The notes beneath the pieces are model-generated. The model was not told the origin of the DNA, searched no databases, and saw only the letters and a list, made by a program, of their open reading frames with translations. From NCBI GenBank assembly GCA_011389895.1, contig JAABTN010000030.1, positions 1 to 37,198 on the forward strand: 37,198 bases of DNA, read 5' to 3'. The stretch is from Maritimibacter sp. (GTDB lineage: Bacteria; Pseudomonadota; Alphaproteobacteria; Rhodobacterales; Rhodobacteraceae). This document shows positions 17,853 through 25,121 of the stretch, in pieces (position 1 is the first letter of the stretch; each line of letters starts with the position of its first letter). The position numbers and the translations under genes are program-made.

Positions 17853-18400
17853 ATGATGACCGACGAGATCCTGACTGCATTCCAAAACAACGCGCGCCTC
17901 ACCTCGGGGACGCGCGCCGAGCTTGAGCGGACACTCGCCCCTCTCGGCCCCCATCCCGAGGGTCTCTTGGTGTTCTCGGACACGACGGGGGCACAGACCG
18001 CCTCAACCTGACCGACCTCAACCTGACCGACCGCGATGTGCCCCCGCCCCGGCGCGGTCGCCCAAAGCTTGGCGTCAAAGCGCGCGAGATTACCCTGCTG
18101 CCCCGACATTGGGAGTGGCTCGCAGGTCAGCGCGGCGGCGCCTCTGCCGCAATGCGCCGACTGGTTGACGACGCCATGCGTGCCGCGCCCGACGAGGACC
18201 CGCGCCGCCCGGATCGGGCCTATCGCTTTTTGTCGGCCATCGCAGGCGACTTTCCCGGATACGAAGCCGCGCTGAGGGCGCTCTATGCAGACGACCCGGA
18301 CGCAGTGCGGACTGCCATGGAGGGCTGGCCGGACGATATTCAGACCCATGCGCTTGTTTTGGCCGGTTTTGCGCCGCACGCAGCCCAGTCCACGGCCTAA
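17853..18400 (+). pseudogene. DUF2239 family gene with a single-base frameshift
   Basis: From ATG at 17853 (or 17856) the frame encodes MTDEILTAFQNNARLTSG to VFSDTTGAQTAS and stops at 18011 after 52 codons. The downstream frame, open to 18400, encodes LNLTDRDVPPPRRGRPKLGV, then REITLLPRHWEWLAGQRGGA, AAMRRLVDDAMR and AYRFLSAIAGDFPGYEAALR, all hallmark DUF2239 segments. One extra base (A) after 18000 would restore a continuous protein of about 180 residues, the usual family size. The lesion falls at the edge of a 15-bp tandem repeat (CCTCAACCTGACCGA, 18001-18030), so slippage, a sequencing error or genuine inactivation are all possible. The family's function is unknown. A GTG at 18038 could in principle start the C-terminal part alone. 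Confidence 0.75.
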
Positions 18401-18408
18401 CGCCCCCA

Positions 18409-18430
18409 CCGGGCCGGCCGGTCGGCCCGG
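18409..18430 (+). terminator. GC-rich hairpin after the DUF2239 gene
   Basis: CCGGGCCG (18409-18416) pairs perfectly with CGGCCCGG (18423-18430) around a six-base loop, 8 bp past the DUF2239 stop. There is no T-run, so termination is only a plausible role. Confidence 0.4.
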
Positions 18431-18547
18431 CAAAGGCCCGATCAAACCGCATCGCGGCACTGGAAACTACCACCATGGCCGCGTAACCTTTGTTCAACGG
18501 CCTCGCCCCCCGGTGCAGGTCATGACCACCAAAAGCGAGACTGCGTT

Positions 18548-19237
18548 GTGCGCGATGAGATCGAAAGCCTGAAAGAAGAGCAGCGCAGAAAGCTTCGAAA
18601 GGTGCGGGCGCGTCAAAAGCGGATGGCGCGCAACGCGTGGGCCGACGGGTTTCTGTCCGGGGTCTGCGGCACGTTGCGCCCCGGCGATATCGCGATTGAT
18701 CTGGGGGCCAACGTGGGCGACATCTCGGCGCGGTTGCTGGCCTCGGGTGCAGATGTCATCGCGTTCGATCCCGAGCCTTGGGCGATTGCCGCGCTTGAAA
18801 AAAGGTTCGCGGATGAGCCGCGCTTCACGTTGCACAATGCCGCCGTGGGCTGTGCGGAGGGCACCGTGTCACTGTTGCGTGCGGATGACTTCGACGGGGA
18901 CGAGGCCAAGGCTTCGGTCAAGAGCACCATTGTGGAAGGCGGGCGCGCCGTCTCGGGCGGGCAATTCGTCGAGGTTCGGATGATCAATTTCGTCGACTTC
19001 CTGCGCAATCTGATCGCCCGACACGGCGACGTTCAGTTCATCAAGATGGACATCGAAGGGGCCGAGCTTGATCTTCTGGATGCGCTGGACGCGGCGGGCC
19101 TTCTGAACCGGGTCCGGTGCATGGTGGTTGAAACCCACGAGCGTAAATTCAAGGATCAACGCGCCCGGTTTGCCGAACAACGCCGCCGCTTGTCCGAGAA
19201 ATACGCCCCCACCCACATCAATCTCGACTGGATCTGA
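18548..19237 (+). CDS. FkbM family SAM-dependent methyltransferase
   Basis: Class I methyltransferase, 229 residues, probably O-methylating a sugar or similar small acceptor. A basic, helical N-terminus (MRDEIESLKEEQRRKLRKVR, the first codon being GTG) precedes the SAM fold: GDIAIDLGANVGDISARLLA (motif I), ADVIAFDPEPWAIAALEKRF, and the FkbM-typical VQFIKMDIEGAELDLLDALD. The GTG at 18548 is chosen because no ATG occurs in frame before motif I; a GAGA lies about 8 bases upstream. It converges with the GT2-like gene at 19251 (13 bp between stops). FkbM enzymes often accompany glycosyltransferases, as here. Substrate unknown. Confidence 0.85.
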   Translation: MRDEIESLKEEQRRKLRKVRARQKRMARNAWADGFLSGVCGTLRPGDIAIDLGANVGDISARLLASGADVIAFDPEPWAIAALEKRFADEPRFTLHNAAVGCAEGTVSLLRADDFDGDEAKASVKSTIVEGGRAVSGGQFVEVRMINFVDFLRNLIARHGDVQFIKMDIEGAELDLLDALDAAGLLNRVRCMVVETHERKFKDQRARFAEQRRRLSEKYAPTHINLDWI

Positions 19238-19250
19238 CCTTTCTCCCGGC

Positions 19251-20147
19251 TCAGTCCGGCGCGATCAGATCCGCCCCCGCGAACCGGTCAGGCACGCGGT
19301 AAAGCTCGTCAAACTCCCGGCGGTGGAAATGCCACATACCGTGACTGCGTGGCTCCCAGCTCGCATACATCGCGCGGCGCACGTGGCCCAGATCGAACCC
19401 GGAGGCGACCTCGCGCCGCTCGAAAGCCTCGAAGGTTTCGATGTCCTTGCGGTTCTCGCGAAACCACTTCGGATTGGTCCGCACCGTGCCGTCATCCGAC
19501 AGCGATTGCTGCGTCTCGACGAAAGAGTTTCGCCGTTCCATGGTCTCGACATAAACGTCGAAGTCGCAATACCGCATATGAAACAGGTAAAGAAACGGCG
19601 GCAGGTTGAGCTTGTCATGCTCTGCATAATGCCCGCCCCGCGCGATCCGGCAGGCCCGCGACACGATGCAGGGTTTCGCATAATGCATCGCGACCTGCGC
19701 GTGCCTGCGCGGGCCAAGGATGTGGGTTTCGACGGGGTCGGGTTCGAGGGTCCGAAGATGCACGATTTCCATCCCGAACGCGGTGTAGACGGTGTTGGTT
19801 GCCGCCTCCTCCAACCAAGTTTTCAGGTTGAGGCCGGTCTCAGGGTCAACCACGATGAATTCATCCACGTCACAGACGATCACATGCGCATACCATTGCC
19901 GCAACGCATCCTTGAGCGCGTTTTTCGTGCGCCAGTGCAACATGGTGAACTTGTCGGTCCTGATCGCGGGGACGGGCACGATGTTGCACCCCGCGCCGAC
20001 GGTGCGCACCATTTCGGTGTCGCCATGGCTGATGATATAAAGGCTCGACCGACCAAAAAGCCCACCGTAATACTCGACCCACCGCTTGAGAAAAAACGCG
20101 TCGTCCCGGCAAATCGTGACAACGGCGACACCCTGTCTTTCAATCAT
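19251..20147 (-). CDS. Glycosyltransferase family 2-like protein
   Basis: A 298-residue protein of the Glyco_tranf_2_4 type. It starts MIERQGVAVVTICRDDAFFL; the DVDEF motif (in VIVCDVDEFIVVDPETGLNL) is the metal-binding DxD. Later segments include PFLYLFHMRYCDFDVYVETM and HGMWHFHRREFDELYRVPDR. Proteins of this kind are common in Rhodobacteraceae near FkbM methyltransferases. ATG at 20147 with AGGA 8 bases before is preferred to an upstream in-frame codon at 20198. A 401-bp gap separates it from the divergent metY gene. The sugar and acceptor are unknown. Confidence 0.85.
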   Translation of the reverse strand: MIERQGVAVVTICRDDAFFLKRWVEYYGGLFGRSSLYIISHGDTEMVRTVGAGCNIVPVPAIRTDKFTMLHWRTKNALKDALRQWYAHVIVCDVDEFIVVDPETGLNLKTWLEEAATNTVYTAFGMEIVHLRTLEPDPVETHILGPRRHAQVAMHYAKPCIVSRACRIARGGHYAEHDKLNLPPFLYLFHMRYCDFDVYVETMERRNSFVETQQSLSDDGTVRTNPKWFRENRKDIETFEAFERREVASGFDLGHVRRAMYASWEPRSHGMWHFHRREFDELYRVPDRFAGADLIAPD

Positions 20148-20548
20148 GCCTGTCGTCCTGCGAAAGCGCTCTGCAACGGGCGCGCGGTTCCGGTGCAATC
20201 GGATGTCGCGTCCCCAACGACAGGGTCGCGCAGCTTGGCAAATTGAAGGTTCGCAGTCTTCTCAATAGAAAGCATCATATCCTGACCCTGAAATCCCAAA
20301 AGCTGTGTGGCAGGATGGCGCAGGTTTGCGGTGAAGACAAAGGGGTAAGTCGGTTTGCACGAACTGAAACCGGTTTTTTGTTCCAAACCGTCATCCGTGT
20401 CAGGCGGCAGGCGCATGCGATCCGGGGGCGCGCCACCCCGTCACCCCGATCAAACCGCCTGATTTGAATGTGTTACGCCGCGCCCGGTTTCGTTTGAAGG
20501 GGCCTGCGAAATCCCCTAGCCTCGCCTCGTCAATCAGGGAGGTCAATG
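20148..20548. other. 401-bp gap upstream of metY with inverted repeats
   Basis: No convincing gene. Lower GC than its surroundings in the 20240-20400 part. An imperfect hairpin spans 20351-20390: CGGTTTG and GAAC pair with GTTC and CAAACCG, with a CAC bulge and an inner AAACCGGTTT. AAACCG recurs at 20452-20457 and can pair with CGGTTT at 20485-20490, enclosing TGATTTG (20460-20466). GGGG...CCCC (20499-20515) is a further small stem. These could be leader RNA of metY or operator DNA for either divergent gene. Confidence 0.5.
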
Positions 20549-21835
20549 ATGACTGATGTTCAGATGAACGGGTTCGACACGTTGCAGGTCCATGCCGGCA
20601 CCGAACCCGACCCGGCCACCGGCGCACGGCAGGTGCCGATCTATCAAACCACGTCTTACGTGTTCAAGGACGCCGATCACGCCGCGCGGCTCTTCAACCT
20701 CGAAGAGGTCGGCTATATCTATTCGCGGCTGACCAACCCCACGGTGGGCGCATTGGCCAACCGGATCGTCGCGCTCGAAGGCGGTGCGGGCGGGGTCTGC
20801 ACCTCGTCCGGTCACGCGGCCCAGATCATGGCACTCTACCCGCTGATGGAACCGGGGCGCAACATTGTCGCTTCGACCCGGCTCTACGGCGGGACCTACA
20901 CCCAGTTCACCCAGATGTTCAAACGCTTCGGCTGGTCCTGCACCTTCGTCGATTTCGACGACCCCAAGGCGGTCGCGGCGGCCATCGACGATGACACCCG
21001 CGCACTGTTTTGCGAGTCGATCGCGAACCCCGGCGGCGTGGTCACCGACCTTGACGCGATCGCGGCGGTGGCGGAGGAGGCCGGGCTGCCGCTGGTGGTC
21101 GATAACACCTCGGCCACGCCGTATCTGTGCAACCCGATCGCCCATGGCGCGACGCTGGTGGTGCATTCGACCACGAAATACCTCACCGGTAATGGCACCG
21201 TAACCGGCGGCGCATTGGTGGATTCGGGGAAATTCGACTGGTCCGCCTCGGACAAGTTTCCCTCGCTGTCACAGCCTGAACCGGCCTATCACGGCATCAA
21301 TTTCCACGAAGCGCTTGGCCCCATGGCGTTCACCTTCCACTCCATCGCCATCGGGCTGCGCGATCTTGGCATGACCATGAACCCGCAGGCCGCACATTAC
21401 ACGCTGATGGGGATCGAAACGCTGAGCCTCAGGATGCAAAAACACACCGAGAACACGCAGGTCGTTGCGGAATGGCTTGAAGGTCACGACAAGGTGGAGC
21501 GGGTCACCTACGCGGGCCTCAAAAGCTCGCCCTACCACGAGACCGGCAAGCGGATTTGCCCGCGCGGCACCGGGGGCCTCTTCACCGTGGCGCTCAAGGG
21601 CGGCTACGATGACTGCGTGAAGCTGGTGAACACGCTCCAGCTTTTCTCCCACGTCGCGAACCTTGGTGATACCCGGTCGCTGGTCATCCACTCGGCCTCG
21701 ACCACGCACCGCCAGTTGACCGACGAACAGCGCGAGGCGGCGGGGGCGGCCAGCAACGTGGTGCGCTTTTCCATCGGGATCGAAGACCCGGAGGATATCA
21801 TCGCCGATCTGAAGCAGGCGCTCGCCGCGCTCTGA
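20549..21835 (+). CDS. metY: O-acetylhomoserine sulfhydrylase
   Basis: PLP enzyme of the Cys/Met metabolism family joining O-acetylhomoserine and sulfide to give homocysteine. The 428 residues contain FDTLQVHAGTEPDPATGARQ, PIYQTTSYVFKDADHAARLF, YIYSRLTNPTVGALANRIVA, the PLP-lysine segment VVHSTTKYLTGNGTVTGGAL and the late SLVIHSASTTHRQLTDEQRE, all typical of the O-acetylhomoserine (thiol)-lyase group. Tandem ATGs at 20546 and 20549 are possible; 20549 is six bases from GGGAGG. It has a long structured upstream gap and a terminator-like hairpin downstream, so it is likely a single-gene unit under sulfur or SAM control (inference). Confidence 0.93.
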   Translation: MTDVQMNGFDTLQVHAGTEPDPATGARQVPIYQTTSYVFKDADHAARLFNLEEVGYIYSRLTNPTVGALANRIVALEGGAGGVCTSSGHAAQIMALYPLMEPGRNIVASTRLYGGTYTQFTQMFKRFGWSCTFVDFDDPKAVAAAIDDDTRALFCESIANPGGVVTDLDAIAAVAEEAGLPLVVDNTSATPYLCNPIAHGATLVVHSTTKYLTGNGTVTGGALVDSGKFDWSASDKFPSLSQPEPAYHGINFHEALGPMAFTFHSIAIGLRDLGMTMNPQAAHYTLMGIETLSLRMQKHTENTQVVAEWLEGHDKVERVTYAGLKSSPYHETGKRICPRGTGGLFTVALKGGYDDCVKLVNTLQLFSHVANLGDTRSLVIHSASTTHRQLTDEQREAAGAASNVVRFSIGIEDPEDIIADLKQALAAL

Positions 21836-21849
21836 TCGTCAAAGCCTCG

Positions 21850-21895
21850 CCCCGGCGCGTGCCGGGGTGCGCAAAGCCGGCGCGGGGCGCCGGCT
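21850..21895. repeat. Two perfect hairpins after metY
   Basis: CCCCGGC/GCCGGGG (21850-21856 and 21861-21867, loop GCGT) is followed at once by AGCCGGCGC/GCGCCGGCT (21875-21883 and 21887-21895, loop GGG). They begin 15 bp after the metY stop and sit directly before the element at 21898-21950. Confidence 0.6.
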
Positions 21896-21897
21896 GT

Positions 21898-21950
21898 CGG
21901 GGGCGTTGCCCCCGCGCGGGCCAAAGCCCGCCCCCCAAGGTGTTTTCGAA
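21898..21950 (+). repeat. Palindromic intergenic element, copy 3 (divergent)
   Basis: CGGGGGC/GCCCCCG (21898-21914) and GCGGGC/GCCCGC (21916-21931) are followed by a C-run and AAGGTGTTTTCGAA, resembling the C-run plus GGATATTT tail of copies at 6734-6770 and 29815-29856. Like them it lies between convergent genes. The match is looser than between the other two. Confidence 0.45.
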
Positions 21951-21961
21951 ACAGTGAAACT

Positions 21962-21989
21962 GGGCCCTTTTGGGGTTGTGCCCTTTTTT
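21962..21989 (+). terminator. Probable intrinsic terminator of metY
   Basis: GGGC (21962-21965) pairs with GCCC (21980-21983), with possible further CC/GG pairing inside, followed by six T. The T-run leads straight into the 27-bp tandem duplication. Confidence 0.55.
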
Positions 21990-22039
21990 GCATTGGCTCG
22001 GTCCGTTGGGACTTTTGCATTGGCTCGGTCCGTTGGGAC
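21986..22039. repeat. 27-bp perfect tandem duplication
   Basis: The 27 bases at 21986-22012 (TTTTGCATTGGCTCGGTCCG then TTGGGAC) are repeated without change at 22013-22039. The second copy ends three bases from the stop of the gene at 22043-23359. Recent slippage duplication is the simplest explanation. Confidence 0.9.
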
Positions 22040-22042
22040 GTC

Positions 22043-23359
22043 TCAGTCGTCGCGCAAGGTCGCCGACACCGGGGCCATGTTGACGGTCTGGGCCCGGTTG
22101 CCGAGCGACCATTCCAACAGCGCCTGCAGGCTGTCGGGCCGCACCCGCGCAACCGCGATGACGCCTTCGTCGTTGCGGGCGCGGAAGGCCACGTTGTCGA
22201 GAAACCGGCGAATCACGTCCGGCGCCTGACCGTCGCCATCGAGATCCCGAAAGACCAGCCCGGCCGACACCCCGTCGCTCACTGCCCGCTTGTGCCCGGT
22301 GTTGAGCCCGGAGGGATAGGTCACAAGCCCAAGGCCCTGTTCGGTCAGGATCGTTGCGACCTGTGCGGCTGCATCCCCCAGCGCCTGAAACCCGGCGTCC
22401 TCGGGGAACATGACCGCCACGACATCTTCCAAAAGCGGTTCGTAGACCTGGAACGTGACGTCGACATCGGTGGCCGTGGCCCCCTCGGGCAACGGGATGG
22501 TAAGGATGATCTCGGCCCCCACATCACGATAATAGCTGACCGCTTCTTCGGCGTCCGGTGCCGAGGCATCGACCACGACCGACAACGGGAAGGGCATCAC
22601 CGCCAGATCGCCCACGTCTTCGCGGCTTTCGCCTTGGTCGATCAGAAGAACGGACATCTTGGGCAGAACCGGGTCACCGGAATAGGGAATGGCATTGCGT
22701 TCGATGGCGGGCACCGGGGCGGCGGCCTCTTCCTCCGCGTCGTCCGGTCCATCGGAGATGTTGGGCAGGCGGCCCGTGACCACCTGTGGCACCTCATCTT
22801 GCGGGTCCGGCGTGGTGGCTTCGGGCACGGTGGCTTCGGGCCCGGTGTCTTCCGGCGTTGCGGCCTCGGGCGCGGTCGGCTCAGGGGCGACCGGTGTCTC
22901 GGGCGCGGGGTCGGGCTCTGCCGCAGGCGCGGGGTCGGCCGACGGGTCCGATTGCGGTGCCGGGTCGGGATCGGGCGCTGCGAGGGCAAGATCATCCGCT
23001 TCGGGCGGCGTCGCCGGGTCCGGGTCGGGGGCTTCCGGCTCGGGTGATGCGGCTGCAAGGCTTTCGTCGGCGGTCCCCTCGGTTTCCGGGTCAGCGGGTG
23101 TTTCAGGTTCGGGCGTCGCCGCCTCGGGCGCGGGGGTGTCACCTTCTGGAGTGTCCGCTTCAGAAGGGGGGTCCGTGGGCGTCTCGGCAGGCGTCTCGGC
23201 AGGCGTCTCGGAAACCTCCTCGCCGGTTTCGACCTCGGCCACCTCGGCCACGTCCCCGGTGGTCAGCTCCACCCGGTCCACCGCCACCGCGACGACAAAA
23301 ACCCCGATCGCCGAGACCACGGCCCCCGTCAAAATCCCTGAAACCGTTCCGCGTGCCAC
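22043..23359 (-). CDS. Membrane-anchored divergent polysaccharide deacetylase
   Basis: A 438-residue envelope protein. It starts at GTG 23359, preceded by AGGACAGG, giving VARGTVSGILTGAVVSAIGV, one N-terminal membrane helix (about residues 4-27). Residues about 35-215 are a low-complexity Pro/Glu/Ala/Asp/Thr linker with PEPETP-like repeats, probably an extended periplasmic spacer. The C-terminal 210 residues are the divergent polysaccharide deacetylase domain (PF04748 type): MSVLLIDQGESREDVGDLAV, PFPLSVVVDASAPDAEEAVS and GAEIILTIPLPEGATATDVD, then LLEWSLGNRAQTVNMAPVSA. Activity of this family is unproven. It is convergent with metY and divergent from trpG. Confidence 0.85.
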   Translation of the reverse strand: MARGTVSGILTGAVVSAIGVFVVAVAVDRVELTTGDVAEVAEVETGEEVSETPAETPAETPTDPPSEADTPEGDTPAPEAATPEPETPADPETEGTADESLAAASPEPEAPDPDPATPPEADDLALAAPDPDPAPQSDPSADPAPAAEPDPAPETPVAPEPTAPEAATPEDTGPEATVPEATTPDPQDEVPQVVTGRLPNISDGPDDAEEEAAAPVPAIERNAIPYSGDPVLPKMSVLLIDQGESREDVGDLAVMPFPLSVVVDASAPDAEEAVSYYRDVGAEIILTIPLPEGATATDVDVTFQVYEPLLEDVVAVMFPEDAGFQALGDAAAQVATILTEQGLGLVTYPSGLNTGHKRAVSDGVSAGLVFRDLDGDGQAPDVIRRFLDNVAFRARNDEGVIAVARVRPDSLQALLEWSLGNRAQTVNMAPVSATLRDD

Positions 23360-23460
23360 GTCGCCCTGTCCTTTGGGCGTTCCCGCCCCTCTGTGCCCGT
23401 TGATCGCCGGTGCCCGGCGCCTCCGGTGCGCTTGGTGCAAAGCCCGGCTGGCCTTGACCC

Positions 23461-23487
23461 TTGGCACCGGCTCTGAACATGTATAAC
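23461..23487 (+). promoter_or_regulatory. Possible trpG promoter
   Basis: TTGGCA (23461-23466) and TATAAC (23482-23487) are separated by 15 bases, 40 bases ahead of trpG. The spacer is short by two, and a TTGACC lies at 23454-23459; the -10 element is the better supported part. No leader peptide rich in Trp codons is visible. Confidence 0.35.
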
Positions 23488-23526
23488 CCGACGACCACAT
23501 GAAAAAAGCCCCCAAAGGTGCAGCGC

Positions 23527-24108
23527 ATGATCCTGCTCATCGATAATTACGACAGCTTTACCTACAACCTCGTACACTACGTTGGCGAGCTTGGGGCTGA
23601 CGTGGTGGTGCATCGCAACGATGCGCTTGATGTCCAGGCGGCGATGGCGCTCGGGGCCGAGGCGATCATCCTGTCACCCGGACCCTGTGATCCCGACCAG
23701 GCGGGCATTTGCCTACCCTTGACGCTGGCGGCCGCCGAGGCGGGCGTGCCGCTTTTGGGGGTTTGCCTGGGCCATCAGGCCATCGGGCAGGCATTCGGCG
23801 GCAAGGTGGTGCGCCATAGCGAGATCGTGCATGGCAAGTTGGGCGAGATCCATCACGCGGGACAGGGCGTGTTCTCAAGCCTGCCCTCACCACTTCATGG
23901 CACCCGGTATCATTCGTTGGTGGTGGCGCGCGACAGCCTGCCCGACAGTCTCGAGGCGACCGCGTGGCTCGCCGATGGCACCATCATGGGGCTGCGGCAC
24001 AGGACGCTGCCGATCGAGGGGGTGCAGTTTCACCCCGAAAGCATCCGCTCGGAACATGGTCATGCCATGTTGAAGACCTTCCTCGACCGCGTTGGAGAAC
24101 CTGCATGA
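23527..24108 (+). CDS. trpG: Anthranilate synthase component II (glutamine amidotransferase)
   Basis: Releases ammonia from glutamine for TrpE in the first step of tryptophan synthesis. The 193 residues begin [20 protein letters not shown]. The class I amidotransferase nucleophile is Cys80 in [20 protein letters not shown], and the catalytic His/Glu pair is in [24 protein letters not shown] lies before the ATG; an in-frame GTG three codons upstream is less likely. The stop overlaps the trpD start by four bases (ATGA), so the two are translationally coupled. Its partner trpE is 4 kb downstream on the same strand. It may also serve p-aminobenzoate synthesis. Confidence 0.96.
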   Translation: MILLIDNYDSFTYNLVHYVGELGADVVVHRNDALDVQAAMALGAEAIILSPGPCDPDQAGICLPLTLAAAEAGVPLLGVCLGHQAIGQAFGGKVVRHSEIVHGKLGEIHHAGQGVFSSLPSPLHGTRYHSLVVARDSLPDSLEATAWLADGTIMGLRHRTLPIEGVQFHPESIRSEHGHAMLKTFLDRVGEPA

Positions 24109-25121
24109 GCGAGACGATGAAACCGCTGATCTACGCGGCCTCGGAGGGGCCCTTGTCGCGCGCGCAGGCCGAGGCGGCGTTTGAAGAGCTGTTTTCCGGC
24201 ACCGCGACCCCGGCGCAGATCGGCGGGCTTCTCATGGCGATGCGGGCGCGGGGCGAAAGCGTGGCGGAATACGCCGCCGCCGCCGCCGTGATGCGGGCCA
24301 AGTGCATCCCGGTCAAGGCGCCCGACGGGGCGATGGATATCGTCGGCACCGGGGGTGACGGCATGGGCACGCTCAATATCTCGACCGCCACCGCCTTCGT
24401 GGTGGCCGGGGCCGGTGTGCCGGTTGCCAAGCATGGCAACCGCAACCTGTCGTCGAAATCCGGCGCAGCAGACGCGCTTGGCGCAATGGGGGTCGAGGTG
24501 ATGGTCGAGGCACCGGTGGTCGAACGCGCGCTGGCCGAGGCCGGGATCGGCTTCATGATGGCCCCGATGCACCACCCGGCGATCAAGCATGTCATGCCGG
24601 TGCGCATGGAGCTGGGCTGCAAGACCATCTTCAACATCTTGGGCCCGCTCACCAACCCGGCGGGCGTAAAGCGACAGTTGACCGGGGCATTTGCCGTCGA
24701 CCTTATTTTCCCGATGGCCGAGACCCTTCAAGCGCTCGGGTCCGAGAAGGCTTGGCTTGTCCATGGCTCGGACGGGACCGACGAGATCGCCATTTCCGGT
24801 CCCACGTCCGTGGCGGTGCTGGCCGATGGCAAGATCACCGGGAGGGAGGTTCACCCCGAAGATGCGGGCCTTCCCGTCCATCCGTTCCGAGACATCCTTG
24901 GCGGTGCGCCGGAAGAGAACGGTGCGGCGTTTCGCGCACTTCTGGACGGGGCCCCGGGGGCCTACCGCGACGCGGTCCTGCTCAATGCCGCCGCCGCGCT
25001 GATCGTGGCCGACAAGGCGAATGACCTCAAGGACGGGGTCGAACAGGCGCGCGCTTCGATTGACAGTGGCGCGGCGCGCACGGCGGTCGAGAAGCTGGCA
25101 AAGATCACCCGCGCCGCATGA
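24105..25121 (+). CDS. trpD: Anthranilate phosphoribosyltransferase
   Basis: Joins anthranilate to phosphoribosyl pyrophosphate, second step of tryptophan synthesis. The 338 residues start [20 protein letters not shown]. Characteristic segments are [40 protein letters not shown] (the PRPP and anthranilate site) and [20 protein letters not shown] with [17 protein letters not shown]. The start overlaps trpG by four bases and the stop overlaps the next gene by four bases. In many roseobacters trpC follows here; in this window an aminotransferase does instead. Confidence 0.97.
   Translation: MSETMKPLIYAASEGPLSRAQAEAAFEELFSGTATPAQIGGLLMAMRARGESVAEYAAAAAVMRAKCIPVKAPDGAMDIVGTGGDGMGTLNISTATAFVVAGAGVPVAKHGNRNLSSKSGAADALGAMGVEVMVEAPVVERALAEAGIGFMMAPMHHPAIKHVMPVRMELGCKTIFNILGPLTNPAGVKRQLTGAFAVDLIFPMAETLQALGSEKAWLVHGSDGTDEIAISGPTSVAVLADGKITGREVHPEDAGLPVHPFRDILGGAPEENGAAFRALLDGAPGAYRDAVLLNAAAALIVADKANDLKDGVEQARASIDSGAARTAVEKLAKITRAA

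Noticed and set aside
17796..17954. Upstream extension of the 109-residue hypothetical gene
   Set aside because: Antisense to the DUF2239 start region and through the direct repeats; not protein-like.
20243..20467. Possible small gene (74 codons, plus) and an opposing 90-codon frame in the metY upstream gap
   Set aside because: No ribosome site, no recognisable sequence, and the minus frame overlaps the glycosyltransferase start.
20460..20545. Annotation of a SAM-II riboswitch as a feature
   Set aside because: Only the UGAUUUG piece matches; the GCUAAA segment and the stem spacing do not. Kept as a finding to test.
21986..22039. Tandem 27-bp units as a CRISPR array
   Set aside because: Units are directly adjacent with no spacers, and no cas genes are present.
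23360..23526. Tryptophan leader peptide/attenuator before trpG
   Set aside because: No short frame with clustered TGG codons and no alternative terminator pair; none is visible upstream of trpE either.
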